DNA of 7,489 nucleotides from CBFCZU01 sp965602635 (lineage in GTDB: Bacteria > Planctomycetota > Phycisphaerae > SM23-33). Shown here in pieces: positions 1 to 5,158 of the stretch (position 1 is its first letter; each line of letters begins with the position of its first letter). The notes beneath the pieces are model-generated. The model ran no database searches. It was given only the letters and a program-made list of their open reading frames with translations, and was not told the DNA's origin. A program made the translations under genes and the position numbers. The DNA is taken from assembly GCA_965602635.1 (NCBI GenBank), contig CBFCZU010000208.1, forward strand, positions 1 to 7,489, in the 5' to 3' direction.

Positions 1-100
1 AACGTTCCGTTTCGTTCCGCAACTTTCCGAAACTTTCCGTTTCGTTCCGTTTCGTTCCGGAACTTTCCGAAACTTTCCGTTTCGTTCCGCTCATTTTCCG
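1..100. repeat. Tandem 10-bp repeat array with TTCCG core
   Basis: Nine consecutive 10-bp units fill positions 1-90, each of the form AA or TT, then C, G or T, then TTCCG plus one variable base. The TTCCG core recurs at exactly 10-bp spacing. Two main variants occur, AACTTTCCG and TTCGTTCCG. A higher-order 40-bp unit is visible: 11-50 and 51-90 differ only at two bases (20 versus 60, and 50 versus 90). A tenth, degenerate unit (91-100) is shifted by one base and the pattern then fades into GC-rich sequence. A 10-bp period is not a multiple of three and no reading frame uses it, so it is non-coding. It is cut by the window edge, so its true length is unknown. The near-helical period with short phased A/T runs could give curvature or an array of protein sites; that is inference. 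Confidence 0.9.
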
Positions 101-101
101 C

Positions 102-128
102 CCTGGTCCGGGCGGTTCCAGGCGGACC
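102..128. repeat. Inverted repeat just after the decamer array
   Basis: GGTCCG at 105-110 is the reverse complement of CGGACC at 123-128, and CCTGG (102-106) also faces CCAGG (118-122), so two overlapping dyads occupy the end of the decamer array. A stem with a 12-base loop could form. No T-run follows, so it is not a typical intrinsic terminator. It may be a relic of the array or a structure belonging to an element left of the window. Significance is uncertain in such GC-rich sequence. Confidence 0.3.
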
Positions 129-191
129 GGCTGGGGCGGACAGGGCCGCCGTCGCGGAAAACTCTTGCAAAGCAGGCCCGCAGAACGCATT

Positions 192-220
192 TTGAACGCC
201 AAGGGGCGGGCCCCAATAAA
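192..220 (+). promoter_or_regulatory. Candidate sigma70-type promoter for the rubrerythrin-like gene
   Basis: TTGAAC at 192-197 (4 of 6 matches to the -35 consensus) is separated by 17 bp from AATAAA at 215-220 (4 of 6 matches to the -10 consensus). Transcription would begin near 227, leaving a leader of roughly 20 bases before the ATG at 247. The spacer contains a perfect dyad, GGGGC at 203-207 and GCCCC at 210-214, which could be an operator or simply reflect base composition. The AT-rich -10 stands out from GC-rich surroundings. Confidence 0.4.
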
Positions 221-246
221 ATGAGGCATCGATAAAGGGAACGACC

Positions 247-729
247 ATGGGCGAGCTCTTTGATGTCGCGGAGTTGGTGCGGATCGCAGTCGAGGACGAG
301 AAGTCGGGCGTCGCGTTCTACTCAGCCCTGGCTGAGCGAACACAGCAGCAGGAGCTGAAGAAGGTCTTCGCCGACCTGGCCGAGCAGGAGCGTTACCACC
401 AGCAGCGGTTCGAGAAGATGCTTGGGTCGCTGGGAGAGCACAAGGCCCCCGAGCGGTACAGCGGCGAGCACGCCAGTTACCTCCGGGCGCTGACGACCGA
501 CAGGGCGTTTCCCGATGAGGCCGCCGCCGAGCGCATGGCCGGCGAGTGCGCCGACGACCTGGCGGCGCTGGCGCTGGCGAGGCGCTTCGAGCGCGACACG
601 CTCATCCTCATGCAGGAGATGCGCGCCCTGGTGGCCGAGAAGAACAGGGCCATCGTCGATGAACTGGCCGACGAGGAGCGGGCGCACCTGGTGACGCTGG
701 CCGAGGCCGCCGAGAAGCTGGGCCGGTAG
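247..729 (+). CDS. Rubrerythrin-like ferritin-family diiron protein
   Basis: This 160-residue protein is predicted to be an all-helical, cytosolic four-helix-bundle diiron protein. Members of this family reduce peroxide or store/oxidise iron and protect anaerobes from oxidative stress. Ligand candidates lie in the expected order: E18 in helix 1 (VEDEKSG), E48 and H51 in an ExxH motif of helix 2 (EQERYH), E115 in helix 3 (RFERD), and E144 and H147 in a second ExxH motif of helix 4 (DEERAH). The C-terminal rubredoxin domain of classical rubrerythrins, with its CxxC pairs, is absent, so electrons must come from a separate partner. The start is supported by AAGGGA at 235-240, six bases before the ATG. 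The gene appears to be its own transcription unit, with a 325-bp gap before the hydrogenase operon. The exact substrate (peroxide, iron or other) cannot be told from sequence. Confidence 0.87.
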   Translation: MGELFDVAELVRIAVEDEKSGVAFYSALAERTQQQELKKVFADLAEQERYHQQRFEKMLGSLGEHKAPERYSGEHASYLRALTTDRAFPDEAAAERMAGECADDLAALALARRFERDTLILMQEMRALVAEKNRAIVDELADEERAHLVTLAEAAEKLGR

Positions 730-742
730 GGCGGGGAGACGG

Positions 743-768
743 CCACGCCCCCCGGTCCCGCGGCGTGG
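743..768. terminator. Possible hairpin terminator after the diiron gene
   Basis: CCACGCC at 743-749 and GGCGTGG at 762-768 are perfect 7-bp inverted repeats with a 12-base loop, starting 13 bases after the stop codon. No T-tract follows, so if it terminates transcription it would do so weakly or with Rho; it could equally protect the mRNA 3' end. Confidence 0.35.
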
Positions 769-938
769 GGCCCGAAAGCCCGGCCGCAAAGCGACTTTGA
801 ACACGTCTTGAGCCATGGCGATGAGATTCACGGCATGCCGGCGGCGCGCACGTCAACCGACAGCACCCGAGTCGGGCGGACAACAGCGCCGGCCGAAGCA
901 TCGCCCGAGCGACGCCCGCCATTTCGTGAAAAAGTTCC

Positions 939-975
939 CAAGTAAACTTGACTTGCCCCTGACCGGGGCTGTAAT
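939..975 (+). promoter_or_regulatory. Candidate hydrogenase operon promoter with nested operator-like dyads
   Basis: TTGACT at 948-953 (-35, 5 of 6 matches) and TGTAAT at 970-975 (-10, 4 of 6 matches) are 16 bp apart, the best sigma70-like pair in the window, about 80 bases before the first operon ATG. Two dyads are nested in it. CAAGT-AA-ACTTG at 939-950 overlaps the -35, and ACTTG is directly repeated at 951-955. GCCCC-TGACC-GGGGC at 955-969 fills the spacer. Such placement suits a repressor or redox-responsive regulator, but no known operator is recognised. Confidence 0.5.
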
Positions 976-1031
976 TTCGGCGGTGTCACTCTGCTGTGTG
1001 CGTAGTTCGTAGGCCGTCCGTCAGTGACCGG

Positions 1032-1051
1032 CGCGTCTCCAGAGGAGAGCG
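1032..1051 (+). promoter_or_regulatory. Shine-Dalgarno of the HydB-like gene inside a hairpin
   Basis: The ribosome binding site AGAGGAG (1041-1047) is seven bases before the ATG at 1055. TCTCC (1036-1040) and GGAGA (1044-1048) pair across an AGA triloop. The stem can continue with CGC (1032-1034) and GCG (1049-1051) if G1035 is bulged. The stem would hide most of the Shine-Dalgarno sequence, so translation may depend on ribosome-driven or factor-driven melting. Confidence 0.5.
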
Positions 1052-1054
1052 GCG

Positions 1055-2101
1055 ATGGCGATTTACTTTCTGCCCCAGGCAGATCTGCGGGGCATGTGTG
1101 CTGCACGACAAGGGACTTCCACCTTCGCTCCAGTCTCTACCGAACACCTGGCGTGGGTGGACGTTATCGACCCCGAGTCCTTCATGCAGGCCTTGAGCGA
1201 GCCCCGCCCCAGTCAGAGCCCCAAGGGTTTCCTGCTGCCGGCGGCCGAGTCGATGGGCGAGTATGGCTCCGGCGCGAAGGCCGCCTCTGTGGCCACGGAG
1301 AGCCCGCCGCTTGTCCTCATCGGCGTGCGGGCCTGCGAGCTGCGGGCGCGCAACTACCTGGACCAGGTCCTGCTCGAAGGCGAGGCCGAGGACCCCCTCT
1401 ACCGCCAGCGGCGCGAGGCGACGACCATCGTTTCGTGCGACTGCGTCGATTGCGCCGACTCCTGCTTCTGCACGCTGGTGGGCGGAGAGCCGTTCCCCAC
1501 GGACGGCTACGACGTGAACCTGACGCCCGTTGACGGGGGCTACGTCGCCGAGGTGGCCACCGACCGCGGGCGGCAATGGGTGGGCGACGACCGGATCGGG
1601 AGGCTTTCCGAGGCGACCGCCGCTCAGCTCGCCCGGCGGGATGAGCTTCGCCAGGGCATGACCCAGCGCCTCAAGGAGCAGAACGCCGCCTTCAGCGTCA
1701 CGGCCTCGGACCAGTCGCAGCCGAAGCTGCCGGACGACAACGACGATGCGTGGCAGCGGTTTGCGGCCGATTGCGTCGAGTGCGGGGCGTGCACCAACAT
1801 CTGCCCCACCTGCCACTGCTTCTACCTTTACGACCAGGCGCTCGGGCCGGCGGAGTTCGAGCGTGTCCGCACGTGGGACAGTTGCCTGTTCAGCACATAC
1901 CATCGCATGGCCGGGGGCCCGAGCATGAAGCTGACACCGCGTCCGCGGCTTTACAGCCGCCTGGCCAATCGTGTGCTTCACAAGTTCACCTACTCACCGC
2001 AGCAGTACAGCCTGCTGGGCTGTGTGGGCTGCGGGCGATGCGTGGATGCTTGCATCGGGGACATTGACATCCGCGAGGTTGTCCAGGAGCTGGGCGAATG
2101 A
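1055..2101 (+). CDS. HydB/AsrA-like 4Fe-4S dicluster electron-transfer subunit
   Basis: This 348-residue protein matches the family of sulfhydrogenase beta subunits (HydB) and anaerobic sulfite reductase subunit A (AsrA), which wire a flavin NAD(P)H subunit to a catalytic partner. Family landmarks are IGVRACELRA (residues 89-98), a cysteine patch ending in CFC (C128, C130, C133, C137, C139), a first ferredoxin motif C240-x2-C243-x2-C246-x3-C250 followed by PTCHC (C253, C255), and a second motif C323-x2-C326-x2-C329-x3-C333. In HydB proteins as I recall them the middle patch has fewer cysteines (one near the start plus CFC), so C130 and C133 may be extra. Length is normal for the family. It is the first gene of the operon and overlaps the next by 4 bp (ATGA), the usual HydB-HydG order. 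No siroheme AsrC gene follows, and the downstream genes are hydrogenase genes, so a hydrogenase role is favoured. Confidence 0.88.
   Translation: MAIYFLPQADLRGMCAARQGTSTFAPVSTEHLAWVDVIDPESFMQALSEPRPSQSPKGFLLPAAESMGEYGSGAKAASVATESPPLVLIGVRACELRARNYLDQVLLEGEAEDPLYRQRREATTIVSCDCVDCADSCFCTLVGGEPFPTDGYDVNLTPVDGGYVAEVATDRGRQWVGDDRIGRLSEATAAQLARRDELRQGMTQRLKEQNAAFSVTASDQSQPKLPDDNDDAWQRFAADCVECGACTNICPTCHCFYLYDQALGPAEFERVRTWDSCLFSTYHRMAGGPSMKLTPRPRLYSRLANRVLHKFTYSPQQYSLLGCVGCGRCVDACIGDIDIREVVQELGE
2081..2095 (+). promoter_or_regulatory. Shine-Dalgarno hairpin before the HydG-like gene
   Basis: The ribosome binding site AGGAG (2085-2089) lies eight bases before the ATG at 2098, inside the end of the upstream gene. 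GTCCAG (2081-2086) can pair with CTGGGC (2090-2095), including one G-U pair, around a GAG triloop. Part of the Shine-Dalgarno sequence is in the stem and part in the loop. Translation of the upstream gene through this region would open the stem, which would couple the two genes. Confidence 0.4.
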
Positions 2102-2916
2102 CTTCGGCTAACCTCTACTTACCCAACCCGGCCGAGCTGGTGGAAGTCATCGACGAGACCCCGACGATCAAGACGCTGGTTCTGGCGCCGTCGGAGCCGT
2201 TGAACTTTCGAGCCGGGCAGTTCGTTCAACTGACGCTGCCGGGCGTGGGAGAGGCGCCCTTCACGCCCTCCAGCTCGCCGCTGGAGCCCGAGCGGATCGC
2301 CACGACGATCCTCAACACCGGCACGGTCACGGAGCGGTTGCACGAATGCAAGGCGGGGACGACGCTCGGCCTGCGCGGCCCGTTCGGCAAGGGCTACCCG
2401 ATCGATAAGCTCCAGGGCAAGGAGGTGCTGGTGATCGGCGGCGGTGTGGGGCTGGCGCCCCTGCGGGCGCTGATCCTGGCACTGCTGGCGGACCTGGGGA
2501 AGATCAAGCGCCTCAGCATCAAGTACGGCGCCCGCTGCGTCGAGGAGCTGCTCTACGACAAGGAGTGCAACTCCTGGACGGCGGACGGGAAAGTGGACCT
2601 CGCGCGGACCATCGACAACCCCCAGGAAGGCTGGACCGGCCGGACGGGTGTGGTCACCACGCTCCTGAAGGACATGGACGTGGACAAGTCGAACTGCCTG
2701 TGTTTCATTTGCGGGCCCAGCGTGATGCTCAAGTTCAGCACCTTCACCCTGATCGAAGAAGGTTTCACGCCCGAGCAGATATACCTGTCAATGAACCGCC
2801 GCATGAGCTGTGGGCTCGGGCACTGCGGGCGGTGCAACATCGGGCCGTACTACCTCTGCAAGGACGGCCCGGACATGAACTACGCGCTGATTAAGGACTA
2901 TCCCAACGTGTTCTAG
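2098..2916 (+). CDS. HydG/AsrB-like FAD/NAD(P)-binding [2Fe-2S] oxidoreductase subunit
   Basis: This 272-residue protein belongs to the ferredoxin-NADP reductase-like family that includes sulfhydrogenase gamma (HydG), AsrB and PyrK. It passes electrons between NAD(P)H, FAD and a [2Fe-2S] cluster. The FAD domain (about residues 10-105) carries FRAGQFVQL, the flavin motif APFTPSSSP (53-61) and RGPFGKGYP (93-101). The nucleotide domain has the glycine-rich IGGGVGLAPLR (113-123) and the late CGPSVM motif (205-210). The C-terminus has four cluster ligands, C238-x4-C243-x2-C246-x7-C254, in the HydG/PyrK arrangement. Length is typical. The start overlaps the upstream stop, implying coupled translation with the HydB-like partner. 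NAD versus NADP preference cannot be read from the sequence. AsrB is the main alternative, but no sulfite reductase gene is nearby. Confidence 0.9.
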   Translation: MTSANLYLPNPAELVEVIDETPTIKTLVLAPSEPLNFRAGQFVQLTLPGVGEAPFTPSSSPLEPERIATTILNTGTVTERLHECKAGTTLGLRGPFGKGYPIDKLQGKEVLVIGGGVGLAPLRALILALLADLGKIKRLSIKYGARCVEELLYDKECNSWTADGKVDLARTIDNPQEGWTGRTGVVTTLLKDMDVDKSNCLCFICGPSVMLKFSTFTLIEEGFTPEQIYLSMNRRMSCGLGHCGRCNIGPYYLCKDGPDMNYALIKDYPNVF

Positions 2917-2971
2917 CCTGCGTCTGGCCGCTCCGGCGAGCGTGACTGCCAGGCCCTGGGCTGACGCGATG

Positions 2972-2990
2972 TCCTGACAATCAGGAAGGG
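2972..2990 (+). promoter_or_regulatory. Perfect hairpin over the Shine-Dalgarno of the molybdopterin-fold gene
   Basis: TCCTGA (2972-2977) and TCAGGA (2981-2986) form a perfect 6-bp stem with a CAA triloop. The right arm overlaps the ribosome binding site AGGAAGGG (2983-2990), seven bases before the GTG start at 2998. This lies in the only sizeable gap within the operon (2917-2997), which also holds a short palindrome CCAGG-C-CCTGG (2949-2959). Confidence 0.5.
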
Positions 2991-2997
2991 CACGATA

Positions 2998-4608
2998 GTG
3001 GTCGGAACCCAACAAGAGACGTTGGCGCGTTGCACGCTGTGTCCGGCGGGGTGCGAGCTGGCCCTTGTCCAGGCCGGGCCCGACAACTGGCGGAGCGAGT
3101 ACGCGGCCCAGAGCGGGCGGGGGCTGTGCCCTCGCGGCAGCGCGCTGGGTGAGCTGCTCGGCCATCGCCAGCGGCTGCTGGCGGCGGCCCGACGCCAGGG
3201 CGGGCGGCTCGGCGCCCTGGACCTGCCCTCGGCCATGCGCGGCATAGTCGACGCCGCCGCCGGCCAGAAGCTCCTCCTGCTGCTGGACGGGAACGTACCA
3301 GTCGAGCAGATGGCGGCTGCGGGTGCATGGTGCCGCGACTGGCCCGGCGCCGAGCTGTGCCTGGTGATCGAGCCGGCGGAGGAGCAACTGCTGCTCGGGA
3401 CCGAGGCGAGCGGGGCCGACTACCTCGCCGACGACGACCTCAAGGATTGCGACGGCTTCGTGGTGATAGGCGACGTGTTCGGCGCCAACCCGTGTTGCTC
3501 CCGCGGCGTGTTCGACCGTCGCAGGTCCGAGCCGCGGACGCCCATTGTGACGATCGACCCTGCCGCCGGGTCGGCGGCGAAGTTCAGCACTCATCGCCTC
3601 CCCGCCGGGCCGGGGGGAGAGCTGGCCGCCCTGCAGGCCCTATCCTCGGCGGCGGGTGTGGAATCGGGTCCGGGCGAGGGGAGCGTCTCGGCGGCGGAGG
3701 CAGGACAGGCCATCGCGGGGTGCAAGCGACTGGCCGTCCTGGTCGTCGCAGAGCACGGGCGGGGGGGCAACTGGCGGCAGATCGGCTTGGCGGCGGGGAC
3801 GCTGGCAAAGGCGCTCGGAGGCGGCGTCGCGGTACAGACCGCCGGCGCCAACGCCCTGGCCGCCGTCCGCCTGGCGGCGGAGCTGGGGACCACGTCGCTG
3901 GCCAAGGCTCTGTCCGACGAGTCGGCCGTCCGCGTGGCCATCGGCTGCGACGTGCTGGGGATGCTCGGCCAGCCCGACATCAAGGTATTCGCCGCGGCGG
4001 CGCCGCTGCCCAACTGCACGACCGAAGCGGCCGAGATCATCCTGCCTTTGGCCATGCCAGGCGAATACGGTGGAACGTATCTGCTGACGGGCGCCAGGCA
4101 GGCGCAGGTGGCACCGCTGATGTCGCCGCCGGCCGGCGTGCCGTCGCCGGTGCAGCTCGTCGAGGCCCTGGCCTCAGCCGCCGGGGCGGCGCAGACCCGG
4201 GCGGAGGCGCCGAAGCTGGCGAGGGTTTCCGGCCAGACGCCGTCGCCCGCCCCCGCGCAGGACGGCTCGCCCGGCACGAAGCTCCTGCTCGGAAGGCAGG
4301 CGACCCACGCCGGCAGCGGGGCGATCACCGCCCACGGCTCATGGCAGGCGGGCATTCAACCGGTCCCCGAGCTGCGCATCTGCCCGCGGGACGCTCGCGA
4401 AGCGCAGATCAAGAACCTAGCCGTCGTGACCGTCCGCGCCGGCGGTCAGTCGGTGCGTGCCGCGGCCCGGCTCGCCCCGGAGCTGGCGCCGGGCACGGTG
4501 GTGCTGCCGGAGGGGTCGGCCCCGGCCCGGGCGCTTATCGGCGGCAAGATCGACCCCGCCAACGACGTCATCGTCGCCGAGCCGGTCCCAGTAGACGTGA
4601 GCCCATGA
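2998..4608 (+). CDS. Short molybdopterin-oxidoreductase-fold protein (NuoG/FdhF/FwdB-like), probably lacking the catalytic residue
   Basis: This 536-residue protein has the domain order of the bis-molybdopterin (DMSO reductase) superfamily. The N-terminal 4Fe-4S motif is C12-x2-C15-x3-C19-x24-C44. A middle region contains the nucleotide-binding-like segment DGFVVIGDVFGANP and, later, AAEIILPLAMPGEYGGT. A C-terminal part (about residues 428-520) resembles the molybdopterin-dinucleotide binding domain (ICPRDA, later LAPGTVVLPEG). It is much shorter than formate dehydrogenase FdhF, about 715 residues. Where a Cys/Sec-His-x-Pro active-site motif is expected, the chain reads V123-I-E-P, and the conserved lysine after the fourth cluster cysteine is R46 (CPRG). 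It may therefore be a structural or electron-relay subunit like NuoG rather than an enzyme. Start is GTG with a strong AGGAAGGG. It is followed after one base by a four-cluster ferredoxin, as expected for an FdhF-HycB-like pair. Substrate unknown. Confidence 0.75.
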   Translation: MVGTQQETLARCTLCPAGCELALVQAGPDNWRSEYAAQSGRGLCPRGSALGELLGHRQRLLAAARRQGGRLGALDLPSAMRGIVDAAAGQKLLLLLDGNVPVEQMAAAGAWCRDWPGAELCLVIEPAEEQLLLGTEASGADYLADDDLKDCDGFVVIGDVFGANPCCSRGVFDRRRSEPRTPIVTIDPAAGSAAKFSTHRLPAGPGGELAALQALSSAAGVESGPGEGSVSAAEAGQAIAGCKRLAVLVVAEHGRGGNWRQIGLAAGTLAKALGGGVAVQTAGANALAAVRLAAELGTTSLAKALSDESAVRVAIGCDVLGMLGQPDIKVFAAAAPLPNCTTEAAEIILPLAMPGEYGGTYLLTGARQAQVAPLMSPPAGVPSPVQLVEALASAAGAAQTRAEAPKLARVSGQTPSPAPAQDGSPGTKLLLGRQATHAGSGAITAHGSWQAGIQPVPELRICPRDAREAQIKNLAVVTVRAGGQSVRAAARLAPELAPGTVVLPEGSAPARALIGGKIDPANDVIVAEPVPVDVSP

Positions 4609-4609
4609 C

Positions 4610-5155
4610 ATGGAAACACCAACCACACAGACAGTTGCCAAGCGCGTCCTGATAGACCTTGACCGATGCGTCGAGTGCCGGTCGTGCGCGGCTGCATGCT
4701 ATGCCAGCCACGCCAACTTCCCGGTGATAGGCTTCGCCCGCGCCGGGTGGGCGATCCTGCCGGTGATCTGCCGGCAGTGCAAGGCCGCCCCTTGCGTTGA
4801 CGCGTGCCCGGCCGAGGCCATGGTCCGCGACGACAGCGGGGTGGTGCGGCGTCGGCTGTTCCGGTGCATCGGGTGCGGCTCGTGCGCTCGGGCCTGCCCA
4901 TTCGGGATCATCCCCGACGCCCTTTCCGGCGCGCTGCCCGGGACAAAGAGCCCCGACCGGATTAGCGGCCACCAGGTCGCCAAGTGCGACCTGTGCGCCG
5001 ACCGCCTGGCCGGGGACCCCCAGGCCGTGCCGCGCTGCGTGGCGGCCTGCCCCTCAGGGGCGCTGATTTTCGCGGACGAGCATCAGGCCGATCAGATCGG
5101 CGTGGAACTCATCGGCGGCAGGACCGCCGGGGAACATCCCTTCAAGCGAAGGTAA
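4610..5155 (+). CDS. Four-cluster (16-Cys) ferredoxin subunit, HycB/HydN/CooF-like
   Basis: This 181-residue cytosolic protein carries electrons between the molybdopterin-fold or flavin subunit and the hydrogenase. Sixteen cysteines fall into four motifs: C20-x2-C23-x2-C26-x3-C30; C54-x2-C57-x4-C62-x3-C66-P; C86-x2-C89-x2-C92-x3-C96-P; and C126-x2-C129 with C143-x3-C147-P. This is the layout of the DMSO-reductase beta-subunit family, which includes HycB of formate hydrogenlyase, HydN and CooF. There is no twin-arginine signal, so it stays in the cytoplasm. Its ATG lies one base after the upstream stop with no clear Shine-Dalgarno sequence, so it is probably translated by re-initiation. It ends three bases before the membrane subunit gene. 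Its exact donor is inferred only from position. Confidence 0.92.
   Translation: METPTTQTVAKRVLIDLDRCVECRSCAAACYASHANFPVIGFARAGWAILPVICRQCKAAPCVDACPAEAMVRDDSGVVRRRLFRCIGCGSCARACPFGIIPDALSGALPGTKSPDRISGHQVAKCDLCADRLAGDPQAVPRCVAACPSGALIFADEHQADQIGVELIGGRTAGEHPFKRR
5139..5152 (+). promoter_or_regulatory. Shine-Dalgarno hairpin before the membrane subunit gene
   Basis: CCTTC (5139-5143) and GAAGG (5148-5152) form a perfect 5-bp stem with an AAGC loop. The right arm is the ribosome binding site GAAGG, six bases before the ATG at 5159. The element is inside the last codons of the ferredoxin gene, so ribosomes finishing that gene would disrupt it. Confidence 0.45.
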
Positions 5156-5158
5156 GCC

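Larger units (their letters stand above)
730..1054. other. Intergenic region between the diiron gene and hydrogenase operon
   Basis: No convincing gene lies in these 325 bases. Short open frames here are arginine-rich, lack a Shine-Dalgarno sequence and look like GC-rich noise. The left part carries a GC-rich inverted repeat (743-768). A perfect 10-bp palindrome, CGGCATGCCG, sits at 831-840. The right part holds a promoter with dyads (939-975) and the leader of the hydrogenase operon with a Shine-Dalgarno hairpin (1032-1051). The promoter region is visibly more AT-rich than its surroundings. Confidence 0.7.

Noticed and set aside
1..100. CRISPR array or ordinary microsatellite
   Set aside because: Units are only 10 bp with no spacers, so not CRISPR; the two unit types and 40-bp super-repeat are more ordered than a simple microsatellite.
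931..938. AAAGTTCC upstream of the operon promoter matching the array (reverse complement of 59-66)
   Set aside because: Only eight bases and a single match to one unit junction; too short to separate from chance.
815..1012. Small + strand open frame in the 730-1054 gap
   Set aside because: No ribosome binding site, an arginine-rich unrecognisable product, and it runs through the likely operon promoter.
986..1981. 331-codon open frame on the minus strand
   Set aside because: It lies antisense to the HydB-like gene, has no recognisable motif or ribosome binding site, and its length is explained by strong third-position G/C bias on the opposite strand.
1055..2916. Anaerobic sulfite reductase asrAB
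   Set aside because: The two proteins fit AsrA/AsrB as well as HydB/HydG, but no siroheme AsrC gene follows and the next genes are hydrogenase-related. Not fully excluded.
3327..4652. 441-codon + strand open frame inside the molybdopterin-fold gene
   Set aside because: The product is an Arg/Gly/Ala-rich low-complexity chain, typical of the shifted frame of a GC-rich gene, whereas the chosen frame has cluster and domain motifs.
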